From Halioglobus japonicus (GTDB taxonomy: Bacteria > Pseudomonadota > Gammaproteobacteria > Pseudomonadales > Halieaceae), in the NCBI GenBank assembly GCA_902705825.1, contig CACSIL010000003.1:1-37738 (forward strand): DNA of 37,738 nucleotides, given 5' to 3'. How positions within the stretch are numbered: position 1 is the stretch's first letter; every line of letters starts with the position of its first letter. Below the pieces are notes generated by a model. The model searched no databases. It saw nothing but the letters and a program-made list of their open reading frames with translations, and was not told the DNA's origin. A program made the position numbers and the translations under genes. This document shows positions 1 through 6,825 of the stretch, in pieces.

Positions 1-139
1 CGTACTTCTTAGTCCAGTCGTGCAGACTCTTGGCGGTCACCCCAAGTCTGTTGGCCACCTCACCAATCTTGTAACCGCGTTCAGTGATCTGCTTCACCGC
101 TTCAATCTTGAATTCTTCTGTATAGCGTTTGCCGCTCAT
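1..139 (-). CDS. IS3-family transposase OrfA, N-terminal part (runs off the left edge)
   Basis: The leftward strand from the ATG at 139 reads MSGKRYTEEFKIEAVKQITE, continuing through a helix-turn-helix (GYKIGEVANRLGVTAKSLHDW, shown here only as a description of about residues 22 to 42). This is the typical start of IS3-family OrfA, the protein that supplies the DNA-binding half of the OrfAB transposase made by programmed frameshifting. About 46 residues are visible of a normal length near 90 to 120; the remainder and OrfB lie left of position 1. The frame is open to the edge and shows no damage. Family assignment is secure; the subgroup is not. Confidence 0.8.
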   Translation of the reverse strand, partial: MSGKRYTEEFKIEAVKQITERGYKIGEVANRLGVTAKSLHDWTKKY

Positions 140-205
140 AATAAATACCTTCTGTTTGCGTCAATTGTAACGCTATCAGGTATCTACGATACTAGGGGCT
201 TGCCA
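1..205 (-). mobile_element. 5' end of an IS3-family insertion sequence (partial, right boundary inferred)
   Basis: The left edge carries the start of an IS3-family orfA read leftward, so only the promoter-proximal end of the element is in the window. The terminal inverted repeat has no partner here. I place the end near 205 because the leftward strand there begins TGGCAAGCCCCTAGTATCG, which resembles from memory the GCCCC(T)-type ends of IS2-like elements, and the spacing to the orfA start (about 65 bases) is normal for the family. The boundary is an inference: an end near 178 (TGATAGCG...) is also possible. No target duplication can be tested because the other end is outside the window. Confidence 0.45.
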
Positions 206-355
206 TTCTGCGGAGTGATAAGCCTCTACTTCTAGAGTATCTACCCACACCTGAAAAGTAATCCCTTTCTGTTGTACATCTATATCTAAGTAACTCTTCG
301 TTTTATCACTGAACAGACGCGGCTTAAAGGCTGCGGGCTTTGTCGTGTCTGCCAT
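176..355 (-). CDS. Small hypothetical protein (59 aa), possibly truncated by the IS end
   Basis: From ATG at 355 the leftward strand is open for 59 codons, beginning MADTTKPAAFKPRLFSDKTK and ending ...APSIVDT. I do not recognise the family. It is polar with a short predicted beta-rich centre (YLDIDVQQKGITFQVWVD). The last roughly ten codons fall inside the inferred IS terminus, so the natural C-terminus may have been replaced by IS sequence. A stop codon directly precedes the ATG. I see no good ribosome binding site, and its start is only 17 bases from the divergent ardC-like start, which weakens the case that it is expressed. It could be a cargo gene of the integrative element or a chance frame. 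Confidence 0.35.
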   Translation of the reverse strand: MADTTKPAAFKPRLFSDKTKSYLDIDVQQKGITFQVWVDTLEVEAYHSAEWQAPSIVDT

Positions 356-372
356 TTACTGAGGAAAGTATT

Positions 373-1335
373 ATGTCTAACCAATCTATTCATCAAAAAA
401 TTACCGATCAGATTATTGAGGCAATGAAAAACGCCAAGGATTTTCAGTTGCCTTGGAATGCACCTGGTCTCGGCTTACCCACTAATTCCTTTACTAGAAA
501 TACCTACAACGGCATCAACATCCTGTCTCTATGGGTCTCTGCTATGGACAAGCAGTTCTCGTCAAATAGCTGGGCTACCTACAAGCAATGGCAGCAAATG
601 GGTGCTCAAGTTAGGAAAGGTCAAAAGGGCAATCCGATAGTCATCTACAAGGCATTGTCCCCCAATGAAGATACCGGCTCTGCTACTGAAACAGGACCTG
701 ACTACCACACCAGACCGAGAGTGCTTATTCGGTCAGCTACTGTGTTCAACGCAGATCAGGTTACTGGGCTGGAGATTCCTCAACCCCAGCTTGAACTGGG
801 TGAAAATAAACCTTTGGATAGACTGGGTCTGGTTGACACCTTTGTATCCAACACACAGGCGGTAATCAAGGTTGGTGGCTCCAGTGCCTATTACTCCCCG
901 AAGCAGGATCTGATTGCGATCCCTAATCCTGAGTGCTTCATAGGGACGGACACCAGTAGCCGTGCTGAGAGTTGGTACAGCGCGTTACTACATGAGCTAA
1001 CTCATTGGACTGGAAACGACAAACGATGCCACAGAAATATGTCTGGGCGATTTGGAGATGAGTCATATGCGATTGAAGAATTAATCGCGGAATTGGGTGC
1101 AGCTTTTCTGTGTGCTCAGCTGAATGTCACCTCAGTACCTAGACAGGATCATGCGGATTATTTGGCTAACTGGATTAAAGTTCTGTCAGGTGATGTTAAG
1201 GCCATCTTCTGGGCTTCCGCTAGAGCCTCAGAAGCAGTGGCCTATCTCAATGGCCTCCAGCCTACCCAAACAATAAGTTCACTCCGTACCAGCGCTGGAA
1301 TTAACAACCCCAGTAATCAAGTGGACCCCGCCTGA
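373..1335 (+). CDS. ArdC-like antirestriction protein: ssDNA-binding domain plus zincin-like metallopeptidase (320 aa)
   Basis: The N-terminal ~130 residues match the ArdC N-terminal ssDNA-binding domain: a helix starting IHQKITDQIIEAMKN, then the PWNAPGLGLPTN and YNGINILSLW motifs and KGQKGNPIVIYKAL. The C-terminal half is a zincin-like metallopeptidase with HELTHW (about residues 207 to 212) and the downstream EELIAELGAAF helix that supplies the third metal ligand. ArdC proteins are carried by plasmids and integrative elements and protect incoming single-stranded DNA from host restriction. I start at ATG 373 rather than the longer frame at 340, because GAGGAAAG at 361 to 368 is well spaced for it and MSNQSIHQKI matches family starts. 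It sits inside the presumed integrative element. Function in this host is inferred from family. Confidence 0.85.
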   Translation: MSNQSIHQKITDQIIEAMKNAKDFQLPWNAPGLGLPTNSFTRNTYNGINILSLWVSAMDKQFSSNSWATYKQWQQMGAQVRKGQKGNPIVIYKALSPNEDTGSATETGPDYHTRPRVLIRSATVFNADQVTGLEIPQPQLELGENKPLDRLGLVDTFVSNTQAVIKVGGSSAYYSPKQDLIAIPNPECFIGTDTSSRAESWYSALLHELTHWTGNDKRCHRNMSGRFGDESYAIEELIAELGAAFLCAQLNVTSVPRQDHADYLANWIKVLSGDVKAIFWASARASEAVAYLNGLQPTQTISSLRTSAGINNPSNQVDPA

Positions 1336-1505
1336 TCCATCCTATTTGCAGTAATTCAAAAGATAACCACCTCAGGCAGTCGCTGGCTAGCGTTTCTCTC
1401 TAGCTGATAACGCCAGCTTTACCTAAAGCTCTATCCGCTCGGCCAGGTTCGAGAAGCCAGCAACTGCCTTCAGCGGTCGCATTAAAACCCAAAAGGAACG
1501 ATACT

Positions 1506-1661
1506 ATGAAAACCTATACTACTATGCATCAGCTCTGGTGCTTACTTAAGCAATCTATTAGAAATATCACGTTAAGGGATATTCTTTCGGCAATTTCCTG
1601 GAGTGATACTTTTCACTTGATAGAGAGCAGAGTATGCCGTTATATCGGTGCTAGTTTCTGA
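1506..1661 (+). CDS. Small hypothetical protein (51 aa) downstream of the ArdC-like gene
   Basis: ATG at 1506 follows AAAAGGAACG, a good ribosome binding site at normal spacing, and opens a 51-codon frame: MKTYTTMHQLWCLLKQSIRN, then ITLRDILSAISWSDTFHLIE and a short cysteine-containing tail ending GASF. It is one amphipathic helix-rich domain with no clear membrane segment and no family I recognise. It lies 170 bases after the ArdC-like gene in the same direction, still inside the accessory segment. The well-formed ribosome binding site is the main support for a real gene. It could be an element-borne regulatory or anti-defence peptide, but nothing in the sequence shows which. Confidence 0.45.
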   Translation: MKTYTTMHQLWCLLKQSIRNITLRDILSAISWSDTFHLIESRVCRYIGASF

Positions 1662-1812
1662 TTCTCGGGTGAGACTACTACGAAATAGGCAGGGCTTTTT
1701 ACTAGGCCTGCCCTACCTGATATAAAATGAACGTCTGATGAGATACCGTGGCACTTGATGGTACTTCAACTTGATGATAGATTTTCACTGTCTTTCTCAA
1801 CCCCTCGAAGCC

Positions 1813-1842
1813 TACCCCATCTGGGGGTATAAGTGGGGGTAT
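1813..1842 (+). repeat. Three TGGGGGTA repeats (one inverted, two direct): candidate integrase arm-type sites
   Basis: TACCCCA at 1813 to 1819 is followed by TGGGGGTAT at 1822 to 1830 and again at 1834 to 1842. The two direct copies are 12 bases apart and the first copy is inverted. Tandem TGGGGGTA-like motifs are, from memory, often seen beside tRNA-targeted tyrosine-integrase attachment sites in Proteobacteria. The next 45 bases are strongly A/T-rich and contain an imperfect GATAT/ATATC palindrome. Together with the tRNA-like block that follows, this looks like one attachment-site region. The role is inferred. Confidence 0.45.
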
Positions 1843-1899
1843 ATCTAGCTATAGAAAGATATATATTCATATCTATCAACGACTTAAATCAACCATCAC

Positions 1900-1917
1900 A
1901 GTCCTCTTCTGGCACCA
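1900..1917 (+). other. Candidate attachment-site core: tRNA 3'-end-like block ending in CCA
   Basis: AGTCCTCTTCTGGCACCA reads as the 3' part of a tRNA gene: end of the T-loop (AG), T-stem 3' strand (TCCTC), acceptor 3' strand (TTCTGGC), discriminator A and CCA. The bases before it do not form a T-loop or the rest of a tRNA, so there is no complete tRNA here. This is what remains at the far end of an element that integrated into a tRNA 3' end. The strong terminator eight bases downstream fits the original tRNA terminator. A tRNA with 5' acceptor GCCAGAA would be expected at the other end of the element. The CCA fragment alone could be coincidence. Confidence 0.42.
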
Positions 1918-1925
1918 TATTACAG

Positions 1926-1955
1926 AAAAAGCCGAACCAAGTGTTCGGCTTTTTT
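1926..1955 (+). terminator. Rho-independent terminator
   Basis: A perfect 7-bp stem, GCCGAAC (1931 to 1937) and GTTCGGC (1943 to 1949), has loop CAAGT. It is flanked by AAAAA on the left and TTTTTT on the right, so it can act in both directions. It probably ended the transcript of the tRNA whose 3' end is mimicked just upstream, and it now separates the accessory segment from the efflux region. Confidence 0.85.
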
Positions 1956-2435
1956 GTGCCTGCTCAATAGATATGCCGCATTACAACTTCAAAAGCTCAC
2001 TGCAGCTTCTTTCGGTACACGGTAAATTGCAGCCATGCATTCCCGTATACAAATTCACAATAAACCCTGCCGCTAAGAGGATGGGCGCTAGCCCCCGTAT
2101 TGTGATATCCCATTACTTTCTCCCGATATCAATTAGATAAGCTTGGGATGGATAAACAATCATTCGCGTCCCACCTTACACTCAACAGGCACACAAACCT
2201 GCGAGTTGCTTAGGATATTCTGACGCGGTTTGGCGCTTGGCGATATCTGCGTCCACTCAATTGGCAATGCGGCAACAGGGCTGCTGCTCAGACTAATCCT
2301 TGAACTGCGAAGGACTTTTTGGCCTTTATTTTTCAATAACTTACGTGCACGATAAGCGAAACTGGGGATACTGGCATAACCGACTATGGCGATCCCGGCA
2401 AAAAGTCTCTCAATAGCATGAGCCGGAATTGATGC
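1956..2435. other. 480-base stretch without a supported gene; long open frame after the DUF3240 gene
   Basis: No gene with a normal start and ribosome binding site is visible. On the leftward strand, in the frame directly after the DUF3240 stop codon, about 90 codons are open down to a stop near 2166. They encode a hydrophobic start (FAGIAIVGYASIPSFAYR), then a basic stretch (RARKLLKNKGQKVLRSSR). No ATG, GTG or well-placed TTG begins it; the first TTG is in the basic stretch. It may be the relic of a small membrane protein gene, or chance. I see no repeat or RNA gene here. Confidence 0.3.
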
Positions 2436-2738
2436 TTACAAATGGCCATGCTCGCCGATTGCGGTAATCCAATAACGGCCTTTGGTCGACGTAAACGCCC
2501 CTCGCAGGCAGGCGAGGAGTTCATCCTGATGCCTGCTCTCATGCATCACATCAAACTGGGAAAGATCCCGACAACCCTCCACTTGCTCGCGCAAATCGTA
2601 CTGACTGTGCTCCCGACTGTAGCCCGCGATAGCAGACATATTGAACCCGGAAATACACGCACAGCCGCTGAGCGCATCGATAACATCGTCGCGCAAATCA
2701 ATCGGCACAACGATTGTCAGCAATTGCATTTCACCCAT
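2436..2738 (-). CDS. DUF3240 family PII-like protein, last gene of the metal-efflux operon (100 aa)
   Basis: The protein has the DUF3240 layout: an N-terminal strand LLTIVVPIDLRDDVIDAL, a central SREHSQYDLREQVEGC segment, LLACLRGAF, and the C-terminal YWITAIGEHG strand. These are small ferredoxin-like PII relatives typically encoded at the end of CusA/CzcA-type RND operons. They are thought to sense or buffer metal or a ligand in the cytoplasm; the exact role is not established. The gene overlaps the pump gene by 8 bases, so translation is probably coupled. A second ATG three codons downstream (2729) is an alternative start. Cysteines occur at CACISG, at EGCRD and in LLACLR, and His residues at the C-terminus (GEHGH), which could bind metal; that is inference. 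Confidence 0.8.
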   Translation of the reverse strand: MGEMQLLTIVVPIDLRDDVIDALSGCACISGFNMSAIAGYSREHSQYDLREQVEGCRDLSQFDVMHESRHQDELLACLRGAFTSTKGRYWITAIGEHGHL

Positions 2739-5700
2739 GATGACGACGCTCCATGTAATAGTAGAACATTGGCAGCAGGTACAACGTGGTCACTGTTGAC
2801 GTGAGTAGGCCACCAATGACCACGATGGCCAATGGTTTCTGAATCTCTGCGCCCGGGCCAGTGGCAAAGGCCAGCGGCATCAGGCCGAACATTGCCGTGC
2901 TCGCAGTCATCAACACCGGGCGCAGCCGCCTGACCGAGCCCTGAACAATGCGCTGGTGCAATTCACCGACACTCAGCCGAGTCTGTTCAAAATAGCTCAC
3001 CATCACCACCCCGTTGAGTACGGCCACACCAAGCAGTGCTATCAGGCCGACCGAGGCTGGCACAGACAAGTACTCACCTGTCACGAATAGGGCAATCAGG
3101 CCGCCCATGATAGCGAACGGAATATTCCCCAGAATCAAAGCTGCTTTTGGCATGGAGCCAAACGTGGAAAACAATATGATAGTGATCAGCAACAGCGCGG
3201 CAGGTATCACCAACAGCAGATTGCGGGTAGCGCGCTGCTGGCTTTCAAATTCACCACCAAATTCCAACCTGTAACCTGGTGGCAGTACAAGCTGTTCCGA
3301 CAGAGTGGCCTCCAGCTCCTCTACAAAACCAACGATATCCCTGCCCGTAACATTACTGGTGACCACCGCAAAACGATTGCCCCGCTCGCGTTCAACGATC
3401 AGTGGCCCCTCACGATATCCCACGTCTGCGAGCTCATACAACGGCGCCTGGCGCCCATCGGGCATCACCATCACTTTCTGCCGCAGGTCATTCACCGATG
3501 TTAAGGCGGCCGCGGCGTCAGAATCAGTCGCAAACATTATCGGTGTTCGTGTCTTGCCCTGAATGATCTCCGACACCTGCAGCCCTTCGAGCTGCGTCCT
3601 GAGGTAGCGTGCGAATGCCAGCGTGGACAGACCAAACCGTTGTGCGACCTCGGCGTGTACATCCACGCTCAGGAACTTGCCACCGTCGATCGACGATGTC
3701 TGCACATCCACGCTGCCAGCAACATCGCGCGTGATGGCGGCGATCTGGTCAGCCAGCATTGCCAGCAGCGCTATCTCGCTGCCGAACACCTTGATTGACA
3801 GGTCACCACTACTGCCTGTCAGCATTTCAGAAACTCGCATCTGGATGGGCTGCGTGAAACCGGAGTTAACGCCCGGGTACTCCTGCAACACCTCGCGAAT
3901 GGCGTCAATCAGTTCCTCCTTAGTCTCAAAACGCCACTGGGATACGGGCTCCAGCTCCATAAAGATATCTGTCTCGTTCAAGCCCATCGGATCCAGGCCA
4001 ATTTCATCCGAACCCGTTCGCGCAACAATCTGGCGAATTTCGGGCACCCGATCGAGCATGGCACGCTGAATCTGGCTATCCAGTTCCACTGAGGCTGACA
4101 GCGAGATACTGGGGGATTTCTCCAGCTGAACGATGATGTCGCCCTCATCCAGCACCGGCATAAAGGTCTTCCCGGTAAAGGTGAACATCACTGCGCTGAG
4201 AAGCAGCAGCGCTGCAAATATGGCCAGCACCACGAGAGGCTTGGCGATGACGGTTTCAAGGCTGCCCTGATAAGCGCGTTGCAATGCGTGAATCCACTTC
4301 GGCGCCGCGATCGGTTTATCCCCCAGCAACAGCGAAGAAGCTATCGGCACAACCGTCATCGACAGCAACAACGAGGCTGACATCGCAAACACGATCGTGA
4401 CAGCAACCGGGGTAAACAGTTTGCCTTCCAATCCCGTCAGGGTAAGCAACGGTGAAAAGACAATCAGCACGATCACCGTGCCGGACACCACAGGCAGTGC
4501 CACGTCTTTGCAGGCCCGGTAGATCAGATGCAAACGCGGCAGGCCCCTTTTGGCTTCCATGGTAGTGACTACGTTCTCTACCACAACTACCGAGGAATCA
4601 ACCAACATACCGATTGCGATAACCAGTCCGCCCAGACTCATGAGGTTTGCTGACAGTCCGGCAACCGACATCAGGTAGAACGTTGCCAACGCGGATAACG
4701 GCAGAGACAGCGACACGACGATAGCCGCCCGCAGATTGCCGAGAAACAGCGCGAGCAGCACCACCACTATCGCAATTGCCTGAAACAGTGCGTTGGAAAT
4801 CGTCTCTATTGCCGTGTCGATCAGGGTGGCACGATCATAGAACACGTTGATTTCAGTAGCGGGCGGCAATGAGGGCTGAAGCTCCGCCAGTTTACGTTTT
4901 ACGCCAGCGACCACCTCGCCGGTGTTGCTATTTTTCAGAGCGATGATCAGGGCCTCGGTGGTTTCCTCGCCATTGCGCGTGACCGCGCCATAGCGCTCCA
5001 GGTGACCGATGGTGACTTCAGCCACGTCGGCCAGACGATAGATCTGCAAGCCCTCTACCTTCACCACAAGGTTCGCCAGTTCCTGCAGGCTCTCGATGCG
5101 GCCTTCGGTTCGCACCACAAGAGTATCGTTGCCCTGCTCCAAGCGACCAGCACCGAGGTTCAGGTTACTGTCGCGGATTACCTGCTCCAGCGTTTCCATA
5201 CTGATACCGGCCAACGCGAGCATTGCCGGTTTCGGCGAGACTTGAAAGGTGCGGGCATAGCCACCCAGCACATTCACATCCGCCACGCCGGGCACGGTTC
5301 GCAACGCTGGGCGAATCTCCCAATCCAGCAAGTGGCGTCGCTCCATCAGGGAAAGCCGGGGGTTTTCGACAGTGAACATAAACATCTCACTCAGCGGGGT
5401 ACTCATCGGCGCAACCCCGCCTGTGATACCGTCGGGCAGGCTTTCCCGCACGCCGGCCAGACGCTCGTTAACCTGCTGTCTCGCCCAGTAGATGTCGGTG
5501 CCATCACGAAAATCCAGAGTGATATCCGTGATCGCATACTTGGTCGTAGAGCGCAGCATCTGCTGATCGGGGATGCCCAGCAGCTCAGTTTCTATCACCT
5601 GAGTCACCTGCTGCTCGACTTCCTCGGCGGTCATCCCAGGAGCTTTGAGGATAATCTTCACCTGCGTGGGCGCAATGTCCGGAAATGCATCAACCGGTAA

Positions 5701-5799
5701 CGCCAGCCAGGCCCTGACACCCAATGCCATTACAGCCAGCACCAGAATGCCGATGAACACGCGTTGGGTCAGTGAAAAGCGAATTAACGTGGCTAACAT
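2731..5799 (-). CDS. Heavy-metal efflux RND transporter, CusA/CzcA family (1022 aa)
   Basis: This is a full-length inner-membrane RND pump of the HME group: TM1 at about residues 9 to 30, a large periplasmic porter loop, TM2 to TM6 from about 336, a second periplasmic loop, and TM7 to TM12 near the C-terminus. With adaptor and outer-membrane factor it would export metal ions across the envelope using proton flow. The TM4 signature reads AIGMLVDSSVVVVEN (about 395 to 409), keeping the proton-relay Asp and the final Glu. The Zn/Co/Cd-type DFG...DGAVV signature is replaced, so CzcA-like substrate range should not be assumed; the metal is undetermined. The ATG directly abuts the adaptor stop codon, and the DUF3240 gene overlaps its end. 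No damage seen. Confidence 0.92.
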   Translation of the reverse strand: MLATLIRFSLTQRVFIGILVLAVMALGVRAWLALPVDAFPDIAPTQVKIILKAPGMTAEEVEQQVTQVIETELLGIPDQQMLRSTTKYAITDITLDFRDGTDIYWARQQVNERLAGVRESLPDGITGGVAPMSTPLSEMFMFTVENPRLSLMERRHLLDWEIRPALRTVPGVADVNVLGGYARTFQVSPKPAMLALAGISMETLEQVIRDSNLNLGAGRLEQGNDTLVVRTEGRIESLQELANLVVKVEGLQIYRLADVAEVTIGHLERYGAVTRNGEETTEALIIALKNSNTGEVVAGVKRKLAELQPSLPPATEINVFYDRATLIDTAIETISNALFQAIAIVVVLLALFLGNLRAAIVVSLSLPLSALATFYLMSVAGLSANLMSLGGLVIAIGMLVDSSVVVVENVVTTMEAKRGLPRLHLIYRACKDVALPVVSGTVIVLIVFSPLLTLTGLEGKLFTPVAVTIVFAMSASLLLSMTVVPIASSLLLGDKPIAAPKWIHALQRAYQGSLETVIAKPLVVLAIFAALLLLSAVMFTFTGKTFMPVLDEGDIIVQLEKSPSISLSASVELDSQIQRAMLDRVPEIRQIVARTGSDEIGLDPMGLNETDIFMELEPVSQWRFETKEELIDAIREVLQEYPGVNSGFTQPIQMRVSEMLTGSSGDLSIKVFGSEIALLAMLADQIAAITRDVAGSVDVQTSSIDGGKFLSVDVHAEVAQRFGLSTLAFARYLRTQLEGLQVSEIIQGKTRTPIMFATDSDAAAALTSVNDLRQKVMVMPDGRQAPLYELADVGYREGPLIVERERGNRFAVVTSNVTGRDIVGFVEELEATLSEQLVLPPGYRLEFGGEFESQQRATRNLLLVIPAALLLITIILFSTFGSMPKAALILGNIPFAIMGGLIALFVTGEYLSVPASVGLIALLGVAVLNGVVMVSYFEQTRLSVGELHQRIVQGSVRRLRPVLMTASTAMFGLMPLAFATGPGAEIQKPLAIVVIGGLLTSTVTTLYLLPMFYYYMERRHHG

Positions 5800-6825
5800 C
5801 TACTCGCCTCCCAGCCCGAGCAGCACGCCTTGCACTGCGCTCACCGAAGATATCAGTGTATCGATTCCTGACAGTGGCACCTCGCTGTGCACCACATAAC
5901 CGTCGCGCTCTGCACCCAGCACAGTTACGGCAACCGCAACGAGGTTGTCACCACGACGCACCCACACATAGCTTTGCCGCTCGATCTGAAAAACAGCCGA
6001 TTTCAGTACTCGATAGGCATTGCTTGCACGCACGAACGGCAACGCCAGCACTTGCTGACCCAGCATCAGGGAACAATCCATTGGCAACGGCTGTGTCCAC
6101 GCCTGAATAAAAAAGCCATCCGTCATCGCACTCACGCGTTCAATTTCGAGCGAACAGTCGCCCACCTGCAATGCCGTGACGTGCGCGCCTATCGTGCTCG
6201 GCAGTGCCGTCTCCAGTCGAATGGCCTCTTGCGGAATAAACAGCGCGATGCTGTCACCCTCTTCAACTTCGCTGCTATTCGGCTGGTAATCAATAATGCT
6301 GGCGACCGGAGCCATGAGCGTCAGGGCCGAAGGATCATTGTCGCCATCGACAACGAGTTCAAAGAAATGCCGCATGTGCTCGTACTCAAGCTGCGATGTA
6401 TAGTAGTTCTCACTGATCTCACGCCACAGGCTCTCACTGATAGTCTTGCGCTCATACAGCGGCTTGTTGCTCCTGAAGCGCTGCTCGGCACTGGCAGCCA
6501 GAGCGCGATTGCTCTCAAAACTCATCTCAAAATGGTGCATCTCAGGGCCGCGCAACACGGCGAAGGGCTGACCCTCTGTCACCGTCGCACCAGGCTCCAC
6601 CAGGTACTCAATCTGTTGCACCCGACCGGGGCTCGGTACAATGAACGCTTCGCCGTTGCGAAACGCCACCCTGGCAGCCAGAGGCTGCCCGGGATAAACC
6701 GCCACTGCGACAGGACGCTCATAATCAAGCTCAAGCGAACCCAGTGCGGTTAACGCTACCGTTTGTGCATTCGCCAATTCGACTGCCGAAAGAAACACCA
6801 GAAGTCCCAGCATTAACTTTTTCAT
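5800..6825 (-). CDS. Periplasmic adaptor (membrane fusion protein) of the metal-efflux system (341 aa)
   Basis: A signal peptide (MKKLMLGLLVFLSAVELANA, then QTV) is followed by a barrel-sandwich/lipoyl half-motif (AFIVPSPGRVQQIEYLVEPGATVTEG), a short helical segment around residues 120 to 170, and C-terminal beta-barrel and membrane-proximal domains. This is the adaptor layout, linking the RND pump to the outer-membrane factor. At 341 residues it is shorter than typical CzcB/CusB, and the helical hairpin is short. There is no lipobox Cys at the signal cleavage site, so it is probably soluble or anchored only through its N-terminus. Its ATG overlaps the upstream stop by 4 bases (ATGA), and its stop abuts the pump start, so all four genes read as one coupled operon. 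Confidence 0.85.
   Translation of the reverse strand: MKKLMLGLLVFLSAVELANAQTVALTALGSLELDYERPVAVAVYPGQPLAARVAFRNGEAFIVPSPGRVQQIEYLVEPGATVTEGQPFAVLRGPEMHHFEMSFESNRALAASAEQRFRSNKPLYERKTISESLWREISENYYTSQLEYEHMRHFFELVVDGDNDPSALTLMAPVASIIDYQPNSSEVEEGDSIALFIPQEAIRLETALPSTIGAHVTALQVGDCSLEIERVSAMTDGFFIQAWTQPLPMDCSLMLGQQVLALPFVRASNAYRVLKSAVFQIERQSYVWVRRGDNLVAVAVTVLGAERDGYVVHSEVPLSGIDTLISSVSAVQGVLLGLGGE

Noticed and set aside
1380..1415. Partial inverted repeat CTGGC...GCGTT / AACGCCAG after the ArdC-like gene
   Set aside because: The stem is interrupted and has no T-run, so I do not call it a terminator.
1690..1718. GGCAGG/CCTGCC hairpin after the 51-codon ORF
   Set aside because: Only a 6-bp stem with a 13-base loop and no following T-run; weak as a terminator.
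5002..5700. Long rightward open frame (232 codons) inside the RND gene
   Set aside because: It lies wholly antisense to a conserved full-length pump gene; its product is rich in His, Gln and Arg with no domain and no ribosome binding site.
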